Made by a program: the position numbers and the translations under genes
Shown: positions 1 to 5,433 of the stretch, in pieces
Position numbering within the stretch: position 1 is the first letter of the stretch
How the letters are laid out: every line of letters begins with the position of its first letter
DNA from: Acetobacteraceae bacterium
GTDB lineage: Bacteria; Pseudomonadota; Alphaproteobacteria; Acetobacterales; Acetobacteraceae
DNA length: 8,892 bases
Direction: 5' to 3'
Assembly (NCBI GenBank): GCA_025356735.1
Contig: JANXRT010000480.1
Location: forward strand, 1 to 8,892
The notes under the pieces: generated by a model
Databases searched by the model: none
Seen by the model: only the letters and a program-made list of their open reading frames with translations
Told to the model about the DNA's origin: nothing

Positions 1-1205
1 CGCCACAGCCGGGTGCGGGTGGCAAGGTTGGGCACCTTGAGCTCCAGGCACATCGTCATCCGGCGCAGCACGGCGGGGCCGAGCACGCCGATGTCGTTGG
101 CGGTCCAGAGCACCGGCACCGCCCCGCGCTCGAGCAGCCGATGGATGAACACGCGCGAGCTGGTCACCGGCTCGTCGGCGTTGCGCGACCGGCTGACGAA
201 CAGGTCCTCGGCTTCGTCGAACAGCAGCAGGGTGTTGCCGGGCGTGACCAGCTTCTGGGCCAGGCGCAGCCCGCCGAGCCGCTCGTCGCGGTCGGGCTCG
301 CCGCCGAACTCGTCGGCCTCGGCGACCGGGCGCAGCGTGGCGCCGACCTGAGCGGCCAAGGTCGCGGCGAACGAGGTCTTGCCGGTGCCGGGCGGGCCAT
401 AAAGCAGGACGTTGATGCCGCTCTCCCGACCGTTCAAGGCCGCGCGCAGCACGGCGGCCGCGATCTCCGCCTCGCGGCCAAGATGGGCGAAGCACTCCCA
501 GGCAAGTGGCTCCGCGGAGCGGGTGCCGAGCAGCTGGCCGTGGAAGTCGTCGGTGGGTGCCACACCCTGACGCAGCAGCGACTTCAACCGCGCCAGCACG
601 TCCAACCCGCCATGGCGGTCGAGCAGCAGCACGCCGCTTGCCAGCAGCTTGGCGCCAAGCGCCAGCCGCCGGTCGACTTCCGCCGGCGGCGTTTGCAGCA
701 TCAGCGCGATCAACCCGCCGTCGCGATGCAGGGCATGGTGGCCGCCACGACACTCGCGCAACGCGTTGAACAGTGCTGCCACCGGCTGATCCACCTTGTA
801 GTAGAGGGTCAGCTCGAGAATGCCGGTTTCCACCGCGTCGAGTTCCAGGCTGTGGGCGACCGCCTGGCACCACCGACCCGCCAGCGCTTCCGGCGCGTCC
901 GACAGCGCAGCCTCGGCTTGCACCAGGGCGGTGTCGATCTTGTTCCAGTCGTCAGGAAGGACGCCGGCCTGGCGCGAGCGGCGGAACCTTTCCCCTTCAC
1001 CCGGGATCACCGCGTCCGACAGGCTGAGCGCAGCTGCGCAATCCACCAGCCACTGTGCCAGCGCTCCCGCTTCCGGGGCACGCCGGTCGATCGCCTGATA
1101 CACGTTGCGGGCGCAATGCAGTGCAAGCTGCAGGCCTGTTCTGCCGCCTGCAGGCAGATCAGCCAAGGGCGCCAGAACGCGCCGGCGCTCGAAAGGGGTG
1201 CTCAT
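1..1205 (-). CDS. AAA+ ATPase of unknown role (C-terminus off the window edge)
   Basis: An open minus-strand frame of 401 complete codons runs to the left edge without a stop. It starts at ATG 1205 (MSTPFERRR); an in-frame TGA lies a short way upstream. The AAA+ core is clear: Walker A GPPGTGKT at residues 270-277, Walker B LLLFDE at 326-331 followed by AEDLF, a sensor-1 stretch VLWTAND with Asn about 370, then LRRM at 380-383, where an arginine finger would sit. The first 260 residues are mostly helical in character, rich in Ala and Leu, and match no domain I recognise. AAA+ proteins hydrolyse ATP to remodel protein or nucleic-acid partners; the partner here is unknown. GC-rich third positions fit a genuine gene. 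The long plus-strand frame over the same bases is its antisense shadow. Confident for the AAA+ call, not for function. Confidence 0.9.
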   Translation of the reverse strand, partial: MSTPFERRRVLAPLADLPAGGRTGLQLALHCARNVYQAIDRRAPEAGALAQWLVDCAAALSLSDAVIPGEGERFRRSRQAGVLPDDWNKIDTALVQAEAALSDAPEALAGRWCQAVAHSLELDAVETGILELTLYYKVDQPVAALFNALRECRGGHHALHRDGGLIALMLQTPPAEVDRRLALGAKLLASGVLLLDRHGGLDVLARLKSLLRQGVAPTDDFHGQLLGTRSAEPLAWECFAHLGREAEIAAAVLRAALNGRESGINVLLYGPPGTGKTSFAATLAAQVGATLRPVAEADEFGGEPDRDERLGGLRLAQKLVTPGNTLLLFDEAEDLFVSRSRNADEPVTSSRVFIHRLLERGAVPVLWTANDIGVLGPAVLRRMTMCLELKVPNLATRTRLW

Positions 1206-1361
1206 ACCCGCGGCACCAGGTGCCCGGGCGTTTTGCGGCACAGCGAAACGTCACCCAACCGGCTGCGGCAAAGAGGGCCTGGGCGCTGACAGGCGGATCG
1301 TTGGCGAACCGGGTCCACGGCATGATCGCACCTGCGCCAAAGCGGCGCTGATGCAGGTGGA

Positions 1362-1383
1362 GTGACGGGCCGGCGCCCGTCAC
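1362..1383. repeat. 9-bp perfect inverted repeat (hairpin)
   Basis: GTGACGGGC at 1362-1370 pairs with GCCCGTCAC at 1375-1383 around a four-base loop. It lies about 160 bases upstream of the AAA+ start in gene-free DNA. There is no T-tract on either side, so it is not a typical intrinsic terminator. It could be an mRNA leader structure or a chance GC-rich palindrome. Confidence 0.5.
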
Positions 1384-1497
1384 GCGGAGCCTGGTTGTCC
1401 AGCACGGCAGGCACCGGCTCACCCGCGCGGCGCACTCCCGGGCCGCGAGCCAGGCCGGAAGCGCCGGCGTGAAGGGCGCGAAGCAGAAGGAAAGCCG

Positions 1498-1512
1498 GCC
1501 TGCCCGGCAGGC
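1498..1512. repeat. 7-bp inverted repeat with one-base spacer
   Basis: GCCTGCC at 1498-1504 and GGCAGGC at 1506-1512 form a near-continuous GC palindrome in the gene-free stretch. No T-tract follows. As DNA it could be a protein-binding palindrome; the one-base loop is too tight for a good RNA hairpin unless inner pairs open. Confidence 0.4.
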
Positions 1513-1806
1513 TTGGGCGGATACGGCGCCGCGCCGCCCCGCGCCCAGCGGAACGGACGACGGCACGGCGGATGGGCACGCACTCGGCTGGGCGGCGAGG
1601 GGCTGACATGTAAATGGAATAACCCGGATTAGCCGTTTGTCTACCGGAATGTCGACGCAGATTGCACCGCGGCCAGCCTGCTGCGCCGGAGCCCGCGATC
1701 CGAGCCCGCCCAGCCGGCTTGAGCGTCGCCGAACAGGTTTCACCACTCATCGAGCTTGACTTGCCTCAGGCCAATGTGGCGCCGACCGGTCGGATGTAGC
1801 GGAACA

Positions 1807-2298
1807 CTATCTGCAGCGATGCCGGCCGCCGTTTGGTGAAGGCGCCGGTCCGTGCGGAATGGCTTTGATCTCGCACATGCCGCCAGCTGGCGCGCATGCG
1901 GCGACGGAACTGGCGCCGGATAGGGAAGCTGCACCCTGATGCTCGATCGGCATCCGATCCGCGCCATAGGCGATGCCGCCCTTGAACTCGGGTTGCAGAA
2001 CACCTTTGCCGGCAAGCAAGCGGCGCATGTGCCGGTTCACCTCCCAACCCACCAGCATCCACGAGATCGAGCCGGACGGAAACTGCCGGCCGTGGCGCTG
2101 GCGCAGCGCCGTCAGCACCGAAGCCCGGATGCGCGCTTCATCGGCGGCGTAGGTCGCGCGGATTTCCCGATAGGATCGCCAGGCGGCAAGGTTGACTTCC
2201 TTGTCATAGGTTTGGCGCATGTTGAGGAGCGGCAGCTGTGCCGCTTTGCGGATGGCGTTGCGCTGCGTCACGGCCAGAAAGATTGCGCTGTTGTCCAT
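1807..2298 (-). CDS. Hypothetical protein, last gene of the small-gene operon; C-terminus possibly frameshifted
   Basis: A 163-codon frame starts at ATG 2298 (MDNSAIFLAVTQRNAIRKAA). The first 120 residues look genuinely coding: charged helices (RQTYDKEVNLAAWRSYREIR), then ALRQRHGRQFPSGSISWMLV and a region ending GADRMPIEHQ. I do not recognise a family; the opening resembles small plasmid-borne proteins that begin with a helix of the ERNxxRxxAGLP type, a weak impression only. After about residue 150 codon quality drops, while the neighbouring frame (stop at 1766) reads RTGAFTKRRPASLQIVFRYI with high GC3. A single-base shift near 1850 may therefore have cut off the natural end. It is the most downstream member of the leftward operon, with only a weak ribosome-binding site, and may depend on translation from upstream. 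Confidence 0.6.
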   Translation of the reverse strand: MDNSAIFLAVTQRNAIRKAAQLPLLNMRQTYDKEVNLAAWRSYREIRATYAADEARIRASVLTALRQRHGRQFPSGSISWMLVGWEVNRHMRRLLAGKGVLQPEFKGGIAYGADRMPIEHQGAASLSGASSVAACAPAGGMCEIKAIPHGPAPSPNGGRHRCR

Positions 2299-2337
2299 GC
2301 CGTGGATCGTCTCACCGATCGCCGAGCGGTCAAGCCA

Positions 2338-2460
2338 TCATTGCCACTCGAACAGGCTCGTCGGCTTGTGCGGGATATCACGCCGGTGCAGATCGCCTGG
2401 CGCGCCGCTGTATGGACTAAGCGTGCCGTCCACGTTGAAGGTCCTCAGGCGAGACGGCAG
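2338..2460 (-). pseudogene. 40-codon C-terminal fragment of a small gene
   Basis: The minus strand reads LRTFNVDGTLSPYSGAPGDL and ends in LFEWQ followed by TGA at 2338-2340. The translation is well ordered (DGTL, PYSGAPGDLH, DIPHKPTSLFEWQ) and GC3 is high, so it looks like the true end of a protein. No usable start exists in this frame: the nearest ATG (2477) is in another frame and stops after ten codons. I read it as the tail of a small gene whose front was lost or frame-shifted. It lies between the frameshifted ORF at 2493-2669 and the gene starting at 2298, in the same orientation. Family unknown. Confidence 0.45.
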
Positions 2461-2492
2461 CGGACGTGGCTTGGCATGCCGCGCTCCGCTAC

Positions 2493-2669
2493 CTACTCGA
2501 CGACGTGCCCCGGGGTCTGCCGGGGCACGATCGTCACACTGCCATTACCCGGTGCGCCCTCGTTGGAAATGCGGCACCCGGAATGCGCGGCATCGCCAGC
2601 GCGCGGCTTGCGGCTTCACGCAGGCTGTCGGCCTTGACCTCGACCGTCGGACGACGGGTAGTTCCGCAT
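2493..2669 (-). pseudogene. Small hypothetical ORF broken by two compensating frameshifts
   Basis: ATG 2669 has a good Shine-Dalgarno (AGGAG, 2679-2683, nine bases upstream) and begins MRNY, but this frame stops after 17 codons. The adjacent frame then reads TVEVKADSLREAASRALAM, a strand-helix pattern typical of a real small domain. The original frame resumes as ISNEGAPGNGSVTIVPRQTP and ends at TAG 2493-2495. Joining the three pieces gives one protein of about 58 residues. One shift falls around 2644-2660 and the opposite one around 2570-2590. The ORF lies 32 bases after the DUF6915 stop and clearly belonged to the same operon. Either the gene is dead or the sequence carries two indel errors. 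A 9-bp inverted repeat lies over its last codons. Confidence 0.5.
2505..2528. repeat. 9-bp perfect inverted repeat at the end of the broken small ORF
   Basis: GTGCCCCGG (2505-2513) and CCGGGGCAC (2520-2528) flank a six-base loop. It overlaps the codons for VPRQTPGH just before the TAG at 2493. It could slow or attenuate transcription inside the operon, but there is no following T-tract on the minus strand, so I do not call a terminator. Confidence 0.5.
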
Positions 2670-2701
2670 TGCGTGGCTCTCCTCAGGTGGTGCGGGGCGG
2701 A

Positions 2702-3067
2702 TCATTCGGCCGCGCCTGTTGCGGCCGTAAGCGGGGTTTCCAGCCGAACGGCCGAGAACATCCAGCGTTGTGCGCGGATGGTGCTCAGCCAGTCGGCCAG
2801 CGAGGGTATGCGGCCGCAATCCTCACGAACGTGCTGCTCGCCCAGGAGGCGGGTGGGTATCTTCTTTCCGTCGCTGTTGGTGAGGGTGGATCCGAACACG
2901 CGCTCGGCCTCGAAGATACCTTGGGCGTGATGGCGCAAGGCGCGATGGCGAAAGTCGGTCAGGAACTCCTTGCTGGCGTCAAACCAGTCATGCAGCGCGA
3001 GATAATCCTCCGGCTTGCCGCCATGCCTGTGCGCGGACGAGATGGCGTGCTGGTAGGGGTGGCTCAT
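2702..3067 (-). CDS. DUF6915 family protein
   Basis: A complete 121-aa protein. Residues 1-95 match what I recall of DUF6915: HPYQHAISSAHRHGGKPEDY at 3-22, then WFDASK, DFRHRALRHHAQGIF at 38-52, ERVFG, NSDGKKIPTRLLGEQHV at 64-80 and GRIPSLADWL. Function is undescribed. His41, His46, His47 and His79 with Glu77, Glu82 and Asp83 form a pattern that could hold a metal, which is inference. No signal peptide or membrane segment, so it is probably cytoplasmic. Its ATG overlaps the stop of the DUF6878 gene by four bases (ATGA, 3064-3067), which predicts translational coupling. The last 20 residues are low-complexity and atypical. Family assignment is from memory of the motif order. Confidence 0.85.
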   Translation of the reverse strand: MSHPYQHAISSAHRHGGKPEDYLALHDWFDASKEFLTDFRHRALRHHAQGIFEAERVFGSTLTNSDGKKIPTRLLGEQHVREDCGRIPSLADWLSTIRAQRWMFSAVRLETPLTAATGAAE

Positions 3068-3576
3068 GGCTTGAGCCCCATCAGCTGCAGCAGCATCTGC
3101 GCCGGCGTCTTGGCGTTGGGATTCGCCTTCGGCACGCGGCTAAGCGTCTTGCCCGCGCTGTCGAACTGGAACCGGGTGGTGTCGAACTCGACGATGCGGA
3201 CGTTGACCTCCATCTCGATCGCTTCGCCGTCGAGGGTGAAGGTGATGGTGCCGTTGCCGCCATCGTTGTTATACCAGTCAGGCACATCGTCGGTGTCCGT
3301 GAGCAAGCCCTCGGCGATCTCCTTGACGTAATCCGCGAGCAGCAGGCTGTTGTCGCCGAGCGTGACCTTGCAGGTATCAAAGCGGGCGTCGGCGCGGGCA
3401 TAACAGGAGTCCGGCTCAGCCTTATAGTCGAAGCCAAACTCGGCGCTGACGTCATCGACCGCCCCTTCGTCGCATCCGCCCGAGAAGGTGACGATCAGCG
3501 CGGGCAGATCGATCGCGCGCATGGCGTCCCAGAGGAGCTGGACCGTGAGGGGGTTGGCAGGCATGCTGTCGCTCAT
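3064..3576 (-). CDS. DUF6878 family protein, strongly acidic
   Basis: A complete 170-aa protein. The motif order fits DUF6878 as I remember it: an N-terminal helix, then ALIVTFSGGCDEGAVDDVSA at about 26-45, and the diagnostic DWYNNDGGNGTITFTLDGE at 100-118 followed by a strand EMEVNVRIVEF. Function is unknown; members are typical of alphaproteobacterial accessory DNA. I count about 29 Asp/Glu against 13 Lys/Arg, a net charge near -16. No signal peptide. Start ATG 3576 has AGAAGGA eight bases upstream and overlaps the stop of the 66-aa gene (ATGA, 3573-3576); its own stop overlaps the DUF6915 start. The C-terminal 25 residues (KANPNAKTPAQMLLQLMG) look like a flexible tail plus a helix. Confidence 0.88.
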   Translation of the reverse strand: MSDSMPANPLTVQLLWDAMRAIDLPALIVTFSGGCDEGAVDDVSAEFGFDYKAEPDSCYARADARFDTCKVTLGDNSLLLADYVKEIAEGLLTDTDDVPDWYNNDGGNGTITFTLDGEAIEMEVNVRIVEFDTTRFQFDSAGKTLSRVPKANPNAKTPAQMLLQLMGLKP

Positions 3577-3773
3577 GGTGAAGTCCTTCTCACGGCTGGC
3601 TGACTGGCGGCAGGAACTTGCATCCTGTCAGGAAAACCGATGAAGTCGGTGTTGACGACATCGTCCACGGTCGCTGACGCCGACAAGCGGGCCAACAGCA
3701 TGGCGGCCGTCCACCTGATGGTGTCGGGAATTTCATAGTCTTCGTAAGTCATATTTTCGCAGCATCCGGTCAT
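3573..3773 (-). CDS. Small hypothetical protein, first gene of the DUF6878/DUF6915 operon
   Basis: A 66-aa frame begins at ATG 3773 (MTGCCENMTYEDYEIPDTIR). GAGGA lies six bases upstream, supporting this start over the second ATG at residue 8. Residues 19-45 read as helix (RWTAAMLLARLSASATVDDV), followed by NTDFIGFPDRMQ. I do not recognise a family. Its stop overlaps the DUF6878 start in an ATGA, and the promoter plus inverted repeat lie just upstream, so it leads the operon. Two adjacent cysteines (4 and 5) near the N-terminus are notable but unexplained. Being first and small, it could be a regulator or a leader peptide, but nothing in it shows that. Confidence 0.65.
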   Translation of the reverse strand: MTGCCENMTYEDYEIPDTIRWTAAMLLARLSASATVDDVVNTDFIGFPDRMQVPAASQPAVRRTSP

Positions 3774-3838
3774 CTTAAATCCTCAATGAAAAAGTTATTG
3801 GCCGTCATGAAGTCATCGGTGAAATACAGGATGGCGTC

Positions 3839-3860
3839 TTGTGCCGATAATGCGGCACAA
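3839..3860. promoter_or_regulatory. 8-bp inverted repeat in the operon leader: operator or mRNA hairpin
   Basis: TTGTGCCG (3839-3846) and CGGCACAA (3853-3860) are perfect inverted arms around ATAATG. The repeat sits about 15-36 bases downstream of the expected transcription start of the leftward operon and about 66 bases before the first ATG. The symmetry and spacing fit a dimeric repressor site or a 5'-leader hairpin. No T-tract follows on the minus strand, so it is not a standard terminator. Confidence 0.55.
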
Positions 3861-3881
3861 CCCCTGGCTTCCACCTTCCGG

Positions 3882-3910
3882 GTTATAAAGGACACCGGCT
3901 TTGCAGCCAA
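3882..3910 (-). promoter_or_regulatory. Sigma-70-type promoter of the DUF6878/DUF6915 operon
   Basis: On the minus strand TTGGCT (3905-3910) and TATAAC (3882-3887) are separated by exactly 17 bases, a good fit to the sigma-70 consensus, in an AT-richer stretch. The predicted start near 3875 gives a leader of about 100 bases before ATG 3773, holding the inverted repeat. Called by eye only. Confidence 0.55.
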
Positions 3911-4077
3911 AATTAAAACTTGAGCCGTGGCAACCCTTTTTTATGTTGCCGTTCGACTTCAGGAGGACCCGCACTTAGCTTGGTCGCCTCAAAAAAGCCT
4001 GGGCTGCCAACCAGCGCCCTCGGTGCCTGGATGCAGCCGGGTATCCTGACCGGAATGGGGGCGCCACGTCCCACTTC

Positions 4078-4240
4078 ATGCCGTTCAAGCGCAACGCGGA
4101 TCGCCGGCGTTGCATCTCGCCGGCGGTCAACGTGTTACGAAGTGGCCGGTGTCGCAGGCTTGACTGCACCGGCCCGGCGATCGCACACGGTGGTTGGATC
4201 AGGCGGCACTGTCTGGCTGGGCCGCTATGAAGCGAAGCAG
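4078..4240 (+). pseudogene. IS5-family transposase, N-terminal remnant with frameshift and stop
   Basis: ATG 4078 opens MPFKRNADRRRCIS, very close to the first residues of IS5-family DDE transposases (MPFK/MPHK-x-N-A-x-RR). One frame over, from 4128, the sequence reads QRVTKWPVSQA, a TGA at 4161-4163, then LHRPGDRTRWLDQAALSGWA. This matches the next block of the family, RVTNW...LRRRGDLTxWLDEAALAGW. So about 55 codons of a transposase start survive with one frameshift and one nonsense codon. The DDE catalytic residues, the rest of the gene and terminal inverted repeats are not visible. Beyond 4240 the frame stays open but shows no further similarity. It lies between two minus-strand accessory genes and marks old insertion and deletion. 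Motif comparison is from memory. Confidence 0.6.
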
Positions 4241-4304
4241 GCTGAGCGCTGGAACGAGGTCACCGGCCGGTGTCGCCGACCTCGTTGATTGCCAACGGCC
4301 GCGG

Positions 4305-4415
4305 TCAGGAGTTCAGCCGCGCGCGTCGCGGCGGGCGGCTGGCGGCTTTGGTCATGGCGTCGACGGTATGGGCCAGGATTTCGACCACCAGGCCGTTCAG
4401 TTCGGCCGGTTCGCC
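4305..4415 (-). other. 36-codon in-frame extension downstream of the stop of the 116-aa gene
   Basis: Directly after the TGA at 4416-4418 the same minus-strand frame continues for 36 sense codons to TGA 4305-4307. It reads GEPAELNGLVVEILAHTVDA then MTKAASRPPRRARLNS. The segment has good helix character and a basic tail and has no start codon near its beginning. Together with the upstream VYVRIPRDLADVL it resembles the strand plus two helices of a ribbon-helix-helix DNA-binding fold. It may be the original C-terminus, cut off by a nonsense mutation (a TGG or CGA codon changed to TGA). Recoding is possible but unsupported. Confidence 0.4.
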
Positions 4416-4766
4416 TCAGTCTGCGCAGCCGCCGACTGAGGCTGTGAGCACATCGGCAAGGTCCCGCGGGATGCGGACATAAACCGAGGGTTCGTCGTCT
4501 GCCGCGACCGCCTCCAGGATCGGGCCGAACGGCTGTTCGAAGACCTCCATTGAATGAGCTGAATTGTTCATCATCCAGTCCATTGCTTGATCATGGGTCA
4601 GTGGCGTCATCCGATTGCCACCGCCGCCATGGTGGTCAACAAAGGCCACGAAGTACGCGCCGCCGCGCGTCCGGTAAAGCGTAGTGTCGCCAGCGTCAAA
4701 CCAGACGTTGGCGATTTTGGTGGCGGTGTCGGTTTCATAAAAGCGGCCGTTACAAATGCGACGCAT
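4416..4766 (-). CDS. Hypothetical accessory protein (116 aa), possibly truncated by an in-frame stop
   Basis: I start this at ATG 4766 (MRRICNGRFYETDTATKIAN) because AGGAGGA lies at 4771-4777, four bases upstream. The frame is open a further 29 codons upstream, but that part looks non-coding. The body resembles a small protein type common on alphaproteobacterial plasmids and phages: an opening NGxFYxTDTA, then LYRTRGGAYFV at 30-40, MTPLTHDQAMDWM at 53-65 and an acidic hinge. I know no function for that type. The end (VYVRIPRDLADVL, 95-107) looks like the beginning of a ribbon-helix-helix strand and helix, and the frame carries on past the TGA (separate entry). It is upstream of the DUF operon in the same direction, with the IS remnant between. 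Confidence 0.65.
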   Translation of the reverse strand: MRRICNGRFYETDTATKIANVWFDAGDTTLYRTRGGAYFVAFVDHHGGGGNRMTPLTHDQAMDWMMNNSAHSMEVFEQPFGPILEAVAADDEPSVYVRIPRDLADVLTASVGGCAD

Positions 4767-4770
4767 AGTG

Positions 4771-4777
4771 TCCTCCT
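4771..4777 (-). promoter_or_regulatory. Strong Shine-Dalgarno that sets the start of the 116-aa gene
   Basis: The minus strand reads AGGAGGA followed by CACT and ATG 4766. This near-perfect site decides the internal ATG as the start rather than the more distal ATG at 4853. Confidence 0.75.
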
Positions 4778-4920
4778 GGGTGGGGGTGATCGGTTGGCAG
4801 ACCCCAGCAATATCGATCTGACCCAGACAAGGTCTATATCTTTTTCCGATCAAGCCGGCGATGACGGATCGTCGGTCATGCCGACCTCCGCCACGGTGGT
4901 GCCCGCGTAGATCCTGTTGA

Positions 4921-5226
4921 GCTTCCGATTGGCGGTGGCATTACGGTGCAGCCGGGCGCACTGACCAGCGTCCCCGCGTTACTCGACGTCGCTGTCGCCG
5001 TGTCGGCAGCACGTCGATTGGCGACGGGCTTGGCGTCACCCCGATACCGGCGCGCTACGTCATCGCGATCGGTATCACCCTGCCTACCAGGATCGATCAT
5101 CGCCCAGCCGCCGTGGCGTTAATCGAGAAGACCGGCGGCGACGTGCTCAACGTCCCCGACAACGATGTCAAAACCGCCAGGGTCGCACCGGCCAGAGCCT
5201 TGGCTGGGGCCATGCTGAGAATGTAG
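4921..5226 (+). pseudogene. Possible decayed gene fragment, C-terminal part, no start
   Basis: The region between 4767 and 5433 has no clear gene. One plus-strand frame is open from a TGA at 4918-4920 to TAG at 5224-5226 without any ATG. Its second half looks like real protein: GLGVTPIPARYVIAIGITLP, then VALIEKTGGDVLNVPDNDVK and TARVAPARALAGAML. The first half is Arg-rich and unconvincing. I read it as the end of a gene whose front has been lost or frame-shifted. I do not recognise the family. The remaining bases up to 5433 hold only short frames, including a 25-codon frame at 5375-5452 (MARRFRLVANLL) with a GGAG upstream that overlaps the sirtuin start. Confidence 0.3.
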
Positions 5227-5433
5227 TGGACAGACCGGAAATCGGGTGTAGCCATTCTCCTGTGCGCAAATCGTTGGCGGCTGGCGGACCGCGTAGTTGC
5301 CGCCCACCTCGTTGCCATCTGACGGTGGAGACGAGGGCTCCTCCAAGCCGGAGATAACGCGCCGGAGCGGTGATATGGCCAGGCGGTTCCGCTTGGTGGC
5401 CAACCTGCTGGACCCTGACCCGGAGACGTTTGC

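Larger units (their letters stand above)
1206..1806. other. GC-rich intergenic stretch with hairpins, no convincing gene
   Basis: About 600 bases lie between the AAA+ start and the stop of the next minus-strand gene. Several overlapping frames are open on the minus strand, but their translations are Arg/Ala/Pro-rich, lack any domain and have no convincing start context, so I read them as chance frames in GC-rich DNA. Two strong inverted repeats occur (listed separately). A less GC-rich island at about 1606-1660 could hold a promoter for the AAA+ gene, but I found no clear -35/-10 pair. The last 40 bases (1766-1806) may still be coding remnant of the upstream gene after a frameshift. Confidence 0.5.

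Noticed and set aside
141..1289. Long plus-strand open frame of 382 codons
   Set aside because: It is antisense to the AAA+ gene, whose minus-strand frame carries Walker A, Walker B and sensor motifs. The plus translation is Arg/Gln/Ala-rich with no domain.
1159..1750. Two overlapping minus-strand frames of 182 and 195 codons upstream of the AAA+ gene
   Set aside because: Low-complexity Arg/Ala/Pro translations without motifs or a convincing start; both overlap the start of the AAA+ gene in other frames. Typical of chance frames in GC-rich DNA.
1782..1793. 12-base perfect palindrome CCGACCGGTCGG downstream of the small-gene operon
   Set aside because: No loop and no T-tract, so a poor terminator; short GC palindromes are expected by chance in this DNA.
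2219..3331. Plus-strand frame of 370 codons
   Set aside because: It lies antisense over the DUF6915 and DUF6878 genes, which show family motifs, overlapping stop/start pairs and ribosome-binding sites.
3929..3950. GGCAAC...GTTGCC hairpin with a T-run in the loop, considered as a terminator
   Set aside because: The T-run lies inside the loop, not after the stem, and the stem is only six pairs.
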